The notes under the pieces are model-generated. The model worked only from the letters and a program-made list of their open reading frames with translations. It was not told the origin of the DNA and did no database searches. Of a stretch of 64,000 bases of DNA, positions 47,166 to 55,655 are shown piece after piece; position 1 is the stretch's first letter; each line of letters opens with the position of its first letter. A program made the translations under genes and the position numbers. Source of the DNA: Aurantimicrobium sp. MWH-Uga1 (GTDB lineage: Bacteria; Actinomycetota; Actinomycetes; Actinomycetales; Microbacteriaceae); the NCBI RefSeq assembly GCF_003325955.1, contig NZ_CP030929.1:682001-746000 (forward strand), given 5' to 3'.

Positions 47166-47516
47166 ATGTCTGAAGCTTTACCTGCATGCCCTGCATGTTC
47201 ATCTGAATACACCTATGAAATGGGGGCTTTGTTGGTGTGCCCTGAGTGTGCGCACGAATGGAACCCTGATGAGGATCAAAGTTTAGATACCGCAGTAATC
47301 AAAGACGCTGTTGGAAATGTTCTCTCAGATGGCGATACAGTCACTGTGATTAAGGGTTTGAAGGTTAAGGGCTTTCCCCAAGACATCAAGGTAGGAACTA
47401 AGGTACGCAATATTCGATTAGTTCCTGACTCTGCGAACGGCCACGACATCGACTGCAAGGTTGATGGTTTTGGCCAAATGCATCTCAAATCCTCCGTAGT
47501 AAAGAAAGTTCTCTAA
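47166..47516 (+). CDS. yjdM: YjdM/PhnA-family zinc-ribbon protein
   Basis: A 116-residue small protein. An N-terminal zinc ribbon (CPACSSEY ... CPECAHEW, four Cys) is joined to an SH3-like PhnA domain ([19 protein letters not shown], [26 protein letters not shown]). It was named for a phosphonate operon in E. coli but does not itself act on phosphonates; its true role is unknown. No phn genes are nearby. The ATG follows TGGAGA. Its stop overlaps the convergent DUF4032 gene. Confidence 0.88.
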   Translation: MSEALPACPACSSEYTYEMGALLVCPECAHEWNPDEDQSLDTAVIKDAVGNVLSDGDTVTVIKGLKVKGFPQDIKVGTKVRNIRLVPDSANGHDIDCKVDGFGQMHLKSSVVKKVL

Positions 47517-48850
47517 ACGAGGTCTCTCCAATCCACTTCTGGCTCATCTGCTCCTCGTGGCGGGGGAGGGCCATCCTCAGCCCCAAAACCGATGCTGTCG
47601 GTGTGGATGCCAATTGACGCAGTAAATGCCCCAGTTGGCGGATTAATGACGACTTCCTCATCGCGGCGATACTGCAACACATTATCGATGTAGTCACGGA
47701 CAGCTTCGTTGAGTGGAACATCTCGTCCTTGTTTTTGGGACATGAACCACCGATGCTCGAGAACCTGATGGAAAACTTCGGCTGGTTCTAGTTTGCTGTC
47801 TAAATTTTCTGGTACCGCTCTAATTACAGGTTCGAAAACGCGTGTAAGCCATAAATGTGCCACTACTTCTTCATCAAGATTAAGCAAGCTCACTGTTGCA
47901 GCGTACGCGTCTAGATCGTTGAGTAACCTTCGGGCTTGGTTTTCTTCAGTGTCTAATCCCGTCAACCGGAGCAGGCGTCTGGCATGGTGGCCTGAGTCAA
48001 CAACCTTGGGTTGAATCTTGACGTGTGTGCCATCTTCATCTGTCTTGATAGAAAGCTCTTCAATATCGAACCCGAGCTCATTGAGTCTCTGAACTCGTTT
48101 GTTAATTCGCCACAGTTCATTTTGTTTCAATAACTCAGGATCGTTGAGCTCATGCCACAAGGTGTCATAAGAGGCCATGATGGATTCGCTCGTCGCGACA
48201 GGATCAATTGACGCATCTAGCTTCCCACCAGCCTGAATGTCCATCAACTCGCCAGCAATATTTACACGAGCAATCTCGAGATCATGTTTTCTTTGCCCCG
48301 GGGTGAGGTTGTCATACAAACGACCTGTTTCCGCATCGACTAGATAGGCTGCAAACGATCCAGCATCGCGCCTAAATAGGGTGTTTGACAAGGAAACATC
48401 TCCCCAGAAAAACCCAACGTTGTGGAGTCGAACCAAAAGCAGTGCAAGAGAGTCAACGAGACGCTGGGTCGTTTCTGGGCGCAACGTAGTTGAATACAAA
48501 GCCCTAAAAGGCATTGAGAATTTGAGATGCCTCGTGACCAATGCGGCGGCTAGCGGATTGCCCTCATCATCTTTACGCCCCTGAACAACAGCAACCGGTT
48601 CAACGCAGGGAACATCGATTTTCTGAAGATTCCGTAACATCTCATATTCGCTTTGGGCCATCTCGTCAGTGGTTTCTTTGATGGCAATGACGTAACCGTC
48701 AAGTTGAGCAAAGCGCACGATATGCCGAGAAATACCCTTGGGAAGAGCTGTGATCGTGTCATCTGGCCACATCTCTAAAGGAATACTCCACGGCAAGGTG
48801 AGCAAACTAGGCTCTACCGTTGACGCCGTGATGTTGAGGGACCCACTCAT
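47513..48850 (-). CDS. DUF4032 protein with kinase-like fold
   Basis: A 445-residue cytosolic protein. The first half resembles a Kdo/WaaP-type kinase lobe: [19 protein letters not shown] gives the Lys and Glu of the N-lobe, [21 protein letters not shown] looks like a catalytic loop, and YLVDAETG takes the place of DFG. The second half ([39 protein letters not shown]) is the DUF4032 part conserved in actinobacteria. Whether it phosphorylates a sugar or a protein is unknown. It lies beside a UgpC/MsmX-type ATPase gene, with a large hairpin between the two. Confidence 0.78.
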   Translation of the reverse strand: MSGSLNITASTVEPSLLTLPWSIPLEMWPDDTITALPKGISRHIVRFAQLDGYVIAIKETTDEMAQSEYEMLRNLQKIDVPCVEPVAVVQGRKDDEGNPLAAALVTRHLKFSMPFRALYSTTLRPETTQRLVDSLALLLVRLHNVGFFWGDVSLSNTLFRRDAGSFAAYLVDAETGRLYDNLTPGQRKHDLEIARVNIAGELMDIQAGGKLDASIDPVATSESIMASYDTLWHELNDPELLKQNELWRINKRVQRLNELGFDIEELSIKTDEDGTHVKIQPKVVDSGHHARRLLRLTGLDTEENQARRLLNDLDAYAATVSLLNLDEEVVAHLWLTRVFEPVIRAVPENLDSKLEPAEVFHQVLEHRWFMSQKQGRDVPLNEAVRDYIDNVLQYRRDEEVVINPPTGAFTASIGIHTDSIGFGAEDGPPPPRGADEPEVDWRDLV

Positions 48851-48882
48851 TGAATGTCCTTGTTGTTACTCAGGTGAAATAT

Positions 48883-48918
48883 TGTTGCCCGCGATCGAAA
48901 TCCGGATCGCGGGCAACA
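48883..48918 (-). terminator. 14-bp hairpin after the UgpC-type gene
   Basis: The arms are 48883-48896 (TGTTGCCCGCGATC) and 48905-48918, loop 8 bases. Read leftward the stem is followed by ATATTT, a poor T-tract. It lies 22 bases past the ATPase stop and ahead of the DUF4032 gene. Confidence 0.6.
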
Positions 48919-48940
48919 GTGGATCACAATGTGATGTGTT

Positions 48941-50029
48941 TTATAGCTTTACAGCACCTGAGAGACGCTCACCAGAAGAAGCGTCAAATACGTGAATGTG
49001 CTTCTCTTCGGGCATAACGAAGATTTCATCACCGCGAAGAGGGTGGTCTCGTCCGTCTACACGGACGGTAACCATGAGTTCTTCACCATTGATTGTTGAA
49101 CGGCCATATAGATATCCATCTGCACCAAGTTCTTCAACAACGTCCACACTGACCTTGAGGCCTTTGTCTTTAGTAACAATAAGGTCTTCTGGGCGAATAC
49201 CAATGGTGACAGGTCCGGTAGCCTTCTTGGTTACTTCTGAATCTACCTTTGCAGTAGCGTTTCCGAACTCGAGTCCGCCGCTGACGATAGTTGATGGCAG
49301 AAGGTTCATTGCAGGGGATCCAATGAAGCCGGCAACGAACTTGTTTGCCGGGCGTTCGTAAAGGTCACGTGGGGTACCAACCTGCTGAAGCACACCGTCT
49401 TTGAGAACAGCAATGCGGTCACCCATGGTGAGCGCTTCAATTTGGTCGTGGGTAACGTACACAGTTGTGACGCCCAGGCGGCGCTGCAATGAGGAAATCT
49501 GAGTACGAGTTTGTACACGCAGTTTCGCGTCCAAGTTGGACAAAGGCTCGTCCATGAGGAAAACCTGAGGCTTCCGAACGATTGCTCGGCCCATGGCAAC
49601 ACGCTGACGCTGTCCACCGGAGAGTGCCTTGGGCTTGCGGTCGAGGTACTGTTCGAGGTCGAGAAGTTTTGCAGCTTCGAGCACGCGTTCTGCTCGTTCT
49701 TCCTTACCAACACCAGCAATCTTGAGTGCGAAACCCATGTTTTCTGCCACTGTCATGTGAGGGTAAAGGGCATAGTTCTGAAAGACCATAGCGATGTCGC
49801 GGTCTTTGGGAGGCATATCCGTAACGTCACGATCTCCAATGAGAATGCGACCGCTGTTAACCTCTTCGAGGCCTGCGAGCATTCGCAAAGTTGTCGACTT
49901 ACCGCAGCCGGAAGGGCCTACGAGAACGAGAAATTCGCCGTCAGCAACCTCGAGGTTGATTTTGTCTACTGCGGGCTTGTTCGTCCCGGGGTAGAGGCGA
50001 GTGGCGTTGTCAAATGTAACTGTAGCCAT
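48941..50029 (-). CDS. ugpC: ABC transporter ATP-binding protein, UgpC/MsmX (MalK) type
   Basis: A 362-residue ATPase that powers carbohydrate or glycerol-3-phosphate importers. The order is Walker A GPSGCGKST (38-46), Q-loop VFQNYALYPHMTV, signature LSGGQRQRVAMGRA (135 on), Walker B VFLMDEPLSNLDAKL, the H-switch THDQ, and a C-terminal MalK-type OB region (GIRPEDL, VRVDGRDHP). No permease or binding-protein gene is adjacent, so it probably serves several sugar importers in trans, as MsmX does. Upstream are CCGGCA-ggtacg-TGCCGG (50049-50066) and a GTGATA...TATCAC dyad (50088-50111). Confidence 0.9.
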   Translation of the reverse strand: MATVTFDNATRLYPGTNKPAVDKINLEVADGEFLVLVGPSGCGKSTTLRMLAGLEEVNSGRILIGDRDVTDMPPKDRDIAMVFQNYALYPHMTVAENMGFALKIAGVGKEERAERVLEAAKLLDLEQYLDRKPKALSGGQRQRVAMGRAIVRKPQVFLMDEPLSNLDAKLRVQTRTQISSLQRRLGVTTVYVTHDQIEALTMGDRIAVLKDGVLQQVGTPRDLYERPANKFVAGFIGSPAMNLLPSTIVSGGLEFGNATAKVDSEVTKKATGPVTIGIRPEDLIVTKDKGLKVSVDVVEELGADGYLYGRSTINGEELMVTVRVDGRDHPLRGDEIFVMPEEKHIHVFDASSGERLSGAVKL

Positions 50030-50146
50030 GATGAGTACTGCTCCTTCACCGGCAGGTACGTGCCGGACGATCCGTTGTGAATGGAAAGTGATACCCGTCT
50101 TTGGATATCACATTATCTAGTCTGTCATACATACAGGTTGGGGAAT

Positions 50147-50160
50147 AGAACCCGGGTTCT
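50147..50160. promoter_or_regulatory. Perfect 14-bp palindrome before the LLM oxidoreductase gene
   Basis: AGAACCCGGGTTCT is fully symmetric and sits 44 bases before the preferred GTG start. It may be an operator for the oxidoreductase gene. Its form differs from the three ATACCCC-N2-GGGGTAT sites. Confidence 0.4.
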
Positions 50161-50204
50161 CTGACTTATTACCAGTGGTAGAAGTTTTGAGAATGAGGAT
50201 TATC

Positions 50205-51257
50205 GTGGCACAAAACGTGGAATTTGGTTTAGATACTTTTGGTGATGTCACTGTTGATTTACAAGGGAATCCTGTACCACATGATCAAGTTCTTCGAAAT
50301 GTTGCGGCCGAGGCAGTACTTGCTGATCGCATTGGTTTGAACTTTTTCGGTATAGGGGAGCATCACCGATCTGACTTCGCTGTTTCATCACCTGAAGTTC
50401 TGCTCGGGGCAATAGCTGCTCAAACCAAAAACATTCATTTGGGTTCTGCTGTAACAGTGTTGAGTTCAGAGGATCCCATTCGTGTTTTTCAAAAGTTTTC
50501 TACATTAGATGCTGTTTCTCACGGCAGAGCCGAAGTCATCGTTGGCCGCGGTTCATTTACTGAGTCTTTCCCGTTATTTGGATACAACCTTCAGGATTAC
50601 GAAAAGCTCTTTGAAGAGAAGCTCGATCTTTTTGCTCATTTGATCAATGGTGGGCCAGTTTCATGGGAAGGGACAATACGCCCTGCACTAGTCGAGCAAG
50701 AAGTTTTTCCACCGACTGCTTCTGGCAAGCTCAAGACCTGGATAGGTGTCGGGGGTAGTCCACAATCTGTTGTTCGTGCGGCCCAATATGGCCTTCCATT
50801 GATGCTTGCCATCATTGGGGGAGACCCGCTGCGGTTTAGGCCATATGTTGATCTTTATCACCAAGCATTGTCACAGCTGGAATTGCCCGCTTTGCCAATC
50901 GGTCAGCATTCACCTGGATTTATTGCCGCTACTGACGAAGAAGCTAAAAATCTCATGTTCCCTCACTACGCAACAATGCATGAGCGTATTGGGCGTACAC
51001 GTGGTTGGCCTCCACTGTCTCGAGCTCAGTTCGAACATGAAGCCGGACCTGAAGGCGCACTTTTCGTCGGATCACCCGAAACTGTGGCTAACAAACTTAC
51101 GCGGAGTATCCATGGATTGGGCATCTCTCGATTTGACCTCAAATACAGTTTGGGAACACTTCCACATGAACATTTGATGGAAAGCATTCGTCTCTATGGC
51201 GAGGTGGTTGTTCCACGTGTCAGGGAACAGCTTTATGAGTTAGCGCAAAACATATAA
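50205..51257 (+). CDS. LLM-class (luciferase-like) flavin-dependent oxidoreductase
   Basis: A flavin-using monooxygenase or reductase of about 350 residues. It shows the TIM-barrel landmarks of the bacterial luciferase family: ADRIGLNFFGIGEHHRSDF, PEVLLGAIAAQTKNIHLGSAVTVL, DPIRVFQKFSTLDAVSHGRAEVIVGRGSF and the phosphate-binding WIGVGGSPQSVVRAAQYGLP. Substrate unknown. I prefer GTG 50205 (SD GAGG), over ATG 50193 and GTG 50175. The next gene begins 28 bases later behind its own operator, so a link to sulfur metabolism, such as release of sulfur from an organic sulfonate, is possible but unproven. Confidence 0.82.
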   Translation: MAQNVEFGLDTFGDVTVDLQGNPVPHDQVLRNVAAEAVLADRIGLNFFGIGEHHRSDFAVSSPEVLLGAIAAQTKNIHLGSAVTVLSSEDPIRVFQKFSTLDAVSHGRAEVIVGRGSFTESFPLFGYNLQDYEKLFEEKLDLFAHLINGGPVSWEGTIRPALVEQEVFPPTASGKLKTWIGVGGSPQSVVRAAQYGLPLMLAIIGGDPLRFRPYVDLYHQALSQLELPALPIGQHSPGFIAATDEEAKNLMFPHYATMHERIGRTRGWPPLSRAQFEHEAGPEGALFVGSPETVANKLTRSIHGLGISRFDLKYSLGTLPHEHLMESIRLYGEVVVPRVREQLYELAQNI

Positions 51258-51273
51258 ATACCCCCAGGGGTAT
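51258..51273. promoter_or_regulatory. CsoR/CstR-type operator 3
   Basis: ATACCCCCAGGGGTAT has the same ATACCCC/GGGGTAT arms as operators 1 and 2, with CA instead of CG at the centre. It overlaps TATAAA (51253-51258), a likely -10 box, and ends 11 bases before the ATG, so bound repressor would cover the start site. It should govern the reductase-repressor operon. Confidence 0.85.
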
Positions 51274-51284
51274 ATGATGAACTT

Positions 51285-52937
51285 ATGTCTAAGGAATTAA
51301 AAGTCGTTGTCGTTGGTGGTGTAGCTGGTGGCATGTCAGCAGCAACACGATTGCGTCGATTGGTAGAGTCCGCTGAAATAGTCGTTCTTGAACGCAGTGG
51401 ATACGTTTCATTCGCTAATTGTGGACTTCCCTATCACCTTAGCGGGACAATCGAGCAACGTTCTTCCTTGATGCTTCAGACTCCCGCTTCATTAGCGGCA
51501 CGTTTTGCACTAGATGTTCGAGTCAAGTCTGAGGTTGTTGAAATCAACAGAGAAGCAAAGACTGCACTGGTTCGCAATCTTCTTGACAAATCTGAATATG
51601 TCGAACACTACGACTATTTGATTCTTTCGCCTGGCGCAGCACCGGTCATGCCAAGCCAGCACGGTGCTGAGCGTGCGATGTCTATGAGAGATATTGAAGA
51701 CCTTGATCGCGCTATGGCGTGGCTGGAGTCCAAGCCAACAACTGCAGTTATTTTAGGCGGTGGATTTATTGGCATCGAAGTTGCAGAAAATCTCGTAAAG
51801 AGGGGCTTGCACGTAACTTTGCTGCAGCGAGGCACCCAGCTCATGAAAAATCTTGACCCTGAAATGGCTGTAATGCTCAGTACCCGAATGCGTGCAGCTG
51901 GTGTAAATATACGATTCAACACCACTGCAACTGAGTTCACTAAGAAAACCGTTACCTTATCCAGCGGTGAAGAAATAAGTGCAGATGTGATTTTTTCGGC
52001 CATGGGTGTAAGGCCAGAAATTGGACTCGCAGAATTGGCTGGTCTTCGTATAGGAGAAAACAGTGGCATTTGGGTCGATGCTGAGCAACGCACTTCCGAC
52101 CATTCAATTTTTGCTGTGGGTGATGCTGCCGAGAAAACGGATGCCATCACTGGAGAGTCGCGACTAGCCACCCTTGCAGGACTTGCGAACAGACACGGAC
52201 ATTCTGTCGCAAATGCAATCGCTCATGCCCCTGTCGCGCCTGCCACTCCAGCTTTAGCTACTTCAATAGTTACTTTTGAAGGACTTGCTGCAGCTTCTGT
52301 GGGATGGACTGAAGCTGGTCTCAGAGCCAATGGTCGTGATATCAGAGTGATTCATGCTCATCCAGCAAATCACGCTGCATATTACCCTGGAGCAGAAACA
52401 ATGAGACTTAAGTTAATTGTTGATGCACAAAACGATCAAATTCTTGGCGCTCAAGGTGTTGGTGGCGCCGGTGTCGATAAAAGAATTGATGTAATTGCCA
52501 CAGCAATGTTTGCAGGTATTTCAGCAAGTCAACTTGCTCAACTTGAACTTGCCTACGATCCACAACACGGATCTGCAAAAGACCCTATCAATATGCTGGG
52601 TTACATCAATAGAAATATTGCCGAGGGATATACCAAGACAATTGAATGGCATGAACTCGAGACTTACCAGAATCAGGGTTGGGAGATTTTGGACGTCAGA
52701 ACGAGAGGTGAGCACCAATTCAGTTCAATTCCTGGCAGTATAAATATCCCGCTGGATACTCTTCGTGAGAATCTCAAGCTTATAGATGGCAAAAAGCTCG
52801 TTGTTCATTGCCAAGTCGGTCAACGTGGCCACACAGCTACTCGAATTTTGGCTCAGGAAGGTTTCGACGTGGTAAATCTAGATGGTGGATTTCTGACTTG
52901 GAAAGCTGGCATGGCATCGATGGGAGAGTCGAATTGA
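51285..52937 (+). CDS. cdr: CoA-disulfide/persulfide reductase with C-terminal rhodanese domain (CoADR-RHD)
   Basis: A 550-residue FAD/NAD(P)H enzyme. The N-terminal FAD site GGVAGGMSAATRLRR leads to NCGLPYH, where Cys46 is the single redox Cys of the CoADR class. The second nucleotide site is ILGGGFIGIEVAENL, followed by IFAVGDAAE. A rhodanese domain fills the last 100 residues and keeps its sulfur-carrying Cys509 in VHCQVGQRGH. Fused enzymes of this kind reduce CoA-persulfide, glutathione persulfide or polysulfide. The ATG has little room for a ribosome site behind the operator, hinting at a very short leader. The CsoR-family gene starts on its stop codon. Confidence 0.93.
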   Translation: MSKELKVVVVGGVAGGMSAATRLRRLVESAEIVVLERSGYVSFANCGLPYHLSGTIEQRSSLMLQTPASLAARFALDVRVKSEVVEINREAKTALVRNLLDKSEYVEHYDYLILSPGAAPVMPSQHGAERAMSMRDIEDLDRAMAWLESKPTTAVILGGGFIGIEVAENLVKRGLHVTLLQRGTQLMKNLDPEMAVMLSTRMRAAGVNIRFNTTATEFTKKTVTLSSGEEISADVIFSAMGVRPEIGLAELAGLRIGENSGIWVDAEQRTSDHSIFAVGDAAEKTDAITGESRLATLAGLANRHGHSVANAIAHAPVAPATPALATSIVTFEGLAAASVGWTEAGLRANGRDIRVIHAHPANHAAYYPGAETMRLKLIVDAQNDQILGAQGVGGAGVDKRIDVIATAMFAGISASQLAQLELAYDPQHGSAKDPINMLGYINRNIAEGYTKTIEWHELETYQNQGWEILDVRTRGEHQFSSIPGSINIPLDTLRENLKLIDGKKLVVHCQVGQRGHTATRILAQEGFDVVNLDGGFLTWKAGMASMGESN

Positions 52938-53206
52938 CAAATTCAGATGAAAAAGAAATCCGTGCAATCGCAAACAGGTTAAAGCGTGCTCAGGGACAAC
53001 TTGCCTCAGTTATTGCATCAGTCGAATCGGGTGGTGACTGTCGCGCGGTTGTTACCCAGCTTTCGGCTGTTTCCGGAGCTATAGACAAAGCGGGCTTCGC
53101 CATCATCGCCAAGGCGATGCAGGACTGCATCACAAATAGTGACAAATTAGAAAAAGATGCTCCAACAGTCGCTGAATTAGAAAAGCTCTTTCTTTCACTC
53201 TCCTAG
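52934..53206 (+). CDS. cstR: CsoR/FrmR-family repressor, CstR-like persulfide sensor
   Basis: A 90-residue all-helical DNA-binding protein that normally forms tetramers. The DUF156 core is plain: IANRLKRAQGQLASVIASVESGGDCRAVVTQLSAVSGAID. Against the copper sensor CsoR (ligands Cys36, His61, Cys65), the two Cys fall at exactly 36 and 65 but position 61 is Ala. Loss of the His with both Cys kept is the mark of CstR, which senses persulfides by forming di- or trisulfides between the two Cys. The TTG start overlaps the reductase stop (TTGA), behind GGAGAG, so the repressor is co-translated with the persulfide reductase. It probably binds the three sites at 17623, 18752 and 51258. Confidence 0.85.
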   Translation: MTNSDEKEIRAIANRLKRAQGQLASVIASVESGGDCRAVVTQLSAVSGAIDKAGFAIIAKAMQDCITNSDKLEKDAPTVAELEKLFLSLS

Positions 53207-53219
53207 CTAAACTCGCAGG

Positions 53220-54461
53220 GTGGGAACACTCAAACAAGTACGCCGTCGGTGGACGATTCTTTGCGTATTTGTTGTGGCTGTCATCCTTGTGTGGATCAAT
53301 GTGACGTGGCCCCAGCCAAAAGCTGTCGAAGCTGACCTGTCTACGTTTTATCGAGTCACCCCTGTAGCGGTCGCACCTCTGTGGGGCAAACAACCTGTTG
53401 AATTTTATGTTCACGAAACCATGGCAGAAATGTCTCTTGAGCAAAAAATCAGATCTCTGCTCATCATTAACCAGCCAGGAATGGACGTGGCTTCTCTGCA
53501 GGGATTTGTGGATTCTCAACAATTAGGTGGTTTCATTCTCATGGGAAGCAACATCCCATCTACACCTGAGGAACTTTCGGGCATCACAGCAGCGTTAAGA
53601 GGTAATCCAGAACTCCCACGTCTCATCGGTATTGATGAAGAAGGAGGAGAGGTCAAGCGACTTCCCTATGACTCTTTTGCAGGAGCGGATGTCCTTCGCA
53701 ATGAACCAATTGAGGCAACAGCTCAGGCATTTACCTCTCGAGCCCAGCTGTTGAAGTCGGTTGGTATCAATCTCAACTTTGGCGTTGTTGCTGATGTTTC
53801 TGGTGACACTGCTTCTTTCATTTATGGACGATCATTTGGCTCTGATGGCATGAGCGCTGGTATTCGTGTAGAAGCTGCAGTTACTGCCGAGAATCCTTAT
53901 TTACTCAGTACTCTCAAACATTTTCCCGGTCATGGGAGTGCGCCAGGAGACTCACACGTTGGCATTCCAACGTCTCCGCTTGACTATGAGTACTGGAAAC
54001 AAAGCGAGGGAATTCCCTTTGCCATGGGGATTGTTGCCGGAAACCCTCTTGTGATGTTTGGGCATTTATCCTTCCCAGCTATTGATCCGGTGCCGTCATC
54101 GCTGTCACAACGTTGGCATCAGATTCTGCGGGAAGAGATGGGGTTCGACGGTGTCATCATCACTGATGATATGACCATGTTGGAAAGCTCGGGTATTCCA
54201 GAATATTCAGACCCTGCTTCAAACGCAGTTGAAGCGTTGCGTGCAGGAAACGATCTGCTGTTGTATGTTCCGAGTGTCAATTTTGACGTTGGAGCAATTG
54301 TTTCTGCTGTAACCAATGCTGTAACTGCGGGAACAGTATCAGCCGAACTACTTGATGAATCTGTAGCTCGTGTTCTTACTCTCCGCAGAGAGCTCTACTC
54401 TGAAGCGAAAACGTGGATTCCGCCCTGTGATGAGCGATGTCTCATCTGGGTGACCTATTAG
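53220..54461 (+). CDS. nagZ: Glycoside hydrolase family 3 protein, beta-N-acetylhexosaminidase (NagZ-like)
   Basis: A 413-residue enzyme held outside the cell by an N-terminal signal anchor (RRWTILCVFVVAVILVWINV). The GH3 barrel shows LIGIDEEGGEVKRL, KHFPGHGSAPGDSHVGIP (the His/Asp dyad loop specific to NagZ-type enzymes) and GFDGVIITDDMTM (nucleophile Asp). It would trim N-acetylglucosamine from peptidoglycan fragments during wall recycling. The GTG at 53220 sits very near the GGG run, so its ribosome site is unclear. Its end abuts the convergent FUSC gene. Confidence 0.88.
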   Translation: MGTLKQVRRRWTILCVFVVAVILVWINVTWPQPKAVEADLSTFYRVTPVAVAPLWGKQPVEFYVHETMAEMSLEQKIRSLLIINQPGMDVASLQGFVDSQQLGGFILMGSNIPSTPEELSGITAALRGNPELPRLIGIDEEGGEVKRLPYDSFAGADVLRNEPIEATAQAFTSRAQLLKSVGINLNFGVVADVSGDTASFIYGRSFGSDGMSAGIRVEAAVTAENPYLLSTLKHFPGHGSAPGDSHVGIPTSPLDYEYWKQSEGIPFAMGIVAGNPLVMFGHLSFPAIDPVPSSLSQRWHQILREEMGFDGVIITDDMTMLESSGIPEYSDPASNAVEALRAGNDLLLYVPSVNFDVGAIVSAVTNAVTAGTVSAELLDESVARVLTLRRELYSEAKTWIPPCDERCLIWVTY

Positions 54462-55508
54462 TTAGTCGGAAACCCCGGTTATCTCCTCGCGGATACGACG
54501 AAGGTTTTCCATCAGGAAACCAATAAGTATCCAGTTAGCACCAGACGGCGGAGTGAGTCTGATCGGTTCGGTTAAGGCAGGTAATTCATTGGTTGCTGGG
54601 TGTGATTGGTTATATGCAGGAAGACCAGCATCACGAACCAGCATGCGTAGATCATGTGCGGAACGCATAAATTCTTCCGCAATCTGAGCAATACCAGGCT
54701 CGGCTATCACCGATTCGTCATAGTTATCGCGAACTCCACGAGCGACACCGATAGTTCTGGTCACGAGAACGGCTAATTGAGAAAGTAATTGTTGCTCTGC
54801 ATCAAGTTCTTTCTCGTGTTTTCCTTTGATGACGTTAAAACGAAGGCTTTCTTGAGCAGTTTGAATTGTTGTCTGAGCAACGTTGAGTTGATTCCGAAGC
54901 TCCCGTGCTCGAATGTTGATGTTGGAGAGCACTTCGTAGCTTGTGGAGCGTCGCAGAACGCTTCCAATATCTTCGAGGACCTCTGCAATATTTGCACCAA
55001 GTTCAGAAACTGCTTTTTGGGATGGTTCTAGGGCAACTGGGGGAACAATAACCGCATTCACAATGAATGCGATTGTTGCACCAATGATAGTTTCAATGAT
55101 CCGGCCGAGTGCATATTCCGGTGTTGCAGAACCGATAGCGATGACCAGCATGGCGCTAATGGCAATTTGATTCGACGTTCCCGGAGTGAATTTGAATAAC
55201 CATCCAGCGATGAATGCGGCAATAACCGCGACAAGAACAAGCCAGCTGTGAGATCCAAAAATCAAGCTTGCGCCTAACGCCACTGCAACCCCGAGAACTA
55301 CCCCGGTGCTTCGTTCAATTGCTTTCCCCAAAGATTGATTGATGCTTGGTTGCACAACGATAATCGCTGCAATAGCAGCGAAGATGGGTTGCTCATCGGG
55401 ATATACAAGTAACGCGACAAACCACGCGAGAAGAGTGGCAATAATCGTTTTGGCAAGTTGTAAAAAAGGTATGCGTTTCTTCGTTTGGACGTTGGAGACA
55501 ATACTCAC
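54462..55508 (-). CDS. FUSC-family membrane protein (aromatic acid exporter-like)
   Basis: A 348-residue protein with an N-terminal six-span domain: QLAKTIIATLLAWFVALLVYPDEQPIFAAIAAIIVVQPSINQS, GVVLGVAVALGASLIFG and ETIIGATIAFIVNAVIVPP. A mostly helical cytosolic tail follows (about 155-348) that likely forms coiled coils. The P-x-x-x-A-x-x-A-x-x-x-x-Q pattern near the second span is typical of FUSC/ArAE transporters. Substrate unknown. The start is a GTG next to GAGAAG; an upstream start is not seen. Confidence 0.8.
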   Translation of the reverse strand: MSIVSNVQTKKRIPFLQLAKTIIATLLAWFVALLVYPDEQPIFAAIAAIIVVQPSINQSLGKAIERSTGVVLGVAVALGASLIFGSHSWLVLVAVIAAFIAGWLFKFTPGTSNQIAISAMLVIAIGSATPEYALGRIIETIIGATIAFIVNAVIVPPVALEPSQKAVSELGANIAEVLEDIGSVLRRSTSYEVLSNINIRARELRNQLNVAQTTIQTAQESLRFNVIKGKHEKELDAEQQLLSQLAVLVTRTIGVARGVRDNYDESVIAEPGIAQIAEEFMRSAHDLRMLVRDAGLPAYNQSHPATNELPALTEPIRLTPPSGANWILIGFLMENLRRIREEITGVSD

Positions 55509-55655
55509 CTTCTCACCGTATGGGTTAAGCCGCTTTCGGCTTCAGTGCCACGCGTAGACACACTGCTAGACATGCACACTCAGGTTTCTGGCAATTCATC
55601 CACAGTGTGCGAGAAGTGTTCTCTCCTACTATGCGATTTTTTTTATGTTGTGTGG

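Noticed and set aside
47166..47516. YjdM/PhnA protein as evidence of phosphonate use
   Set aside because: The family name is historical, and no phn catabolic or transport genes are present.
51258..53206. CsoR-family regulon as a copper-resistance system
   Set aside because: There is no copper ATPase or metallothionein nearby, the His ligand is absent, and the linked genes handle persulfides and thiols.
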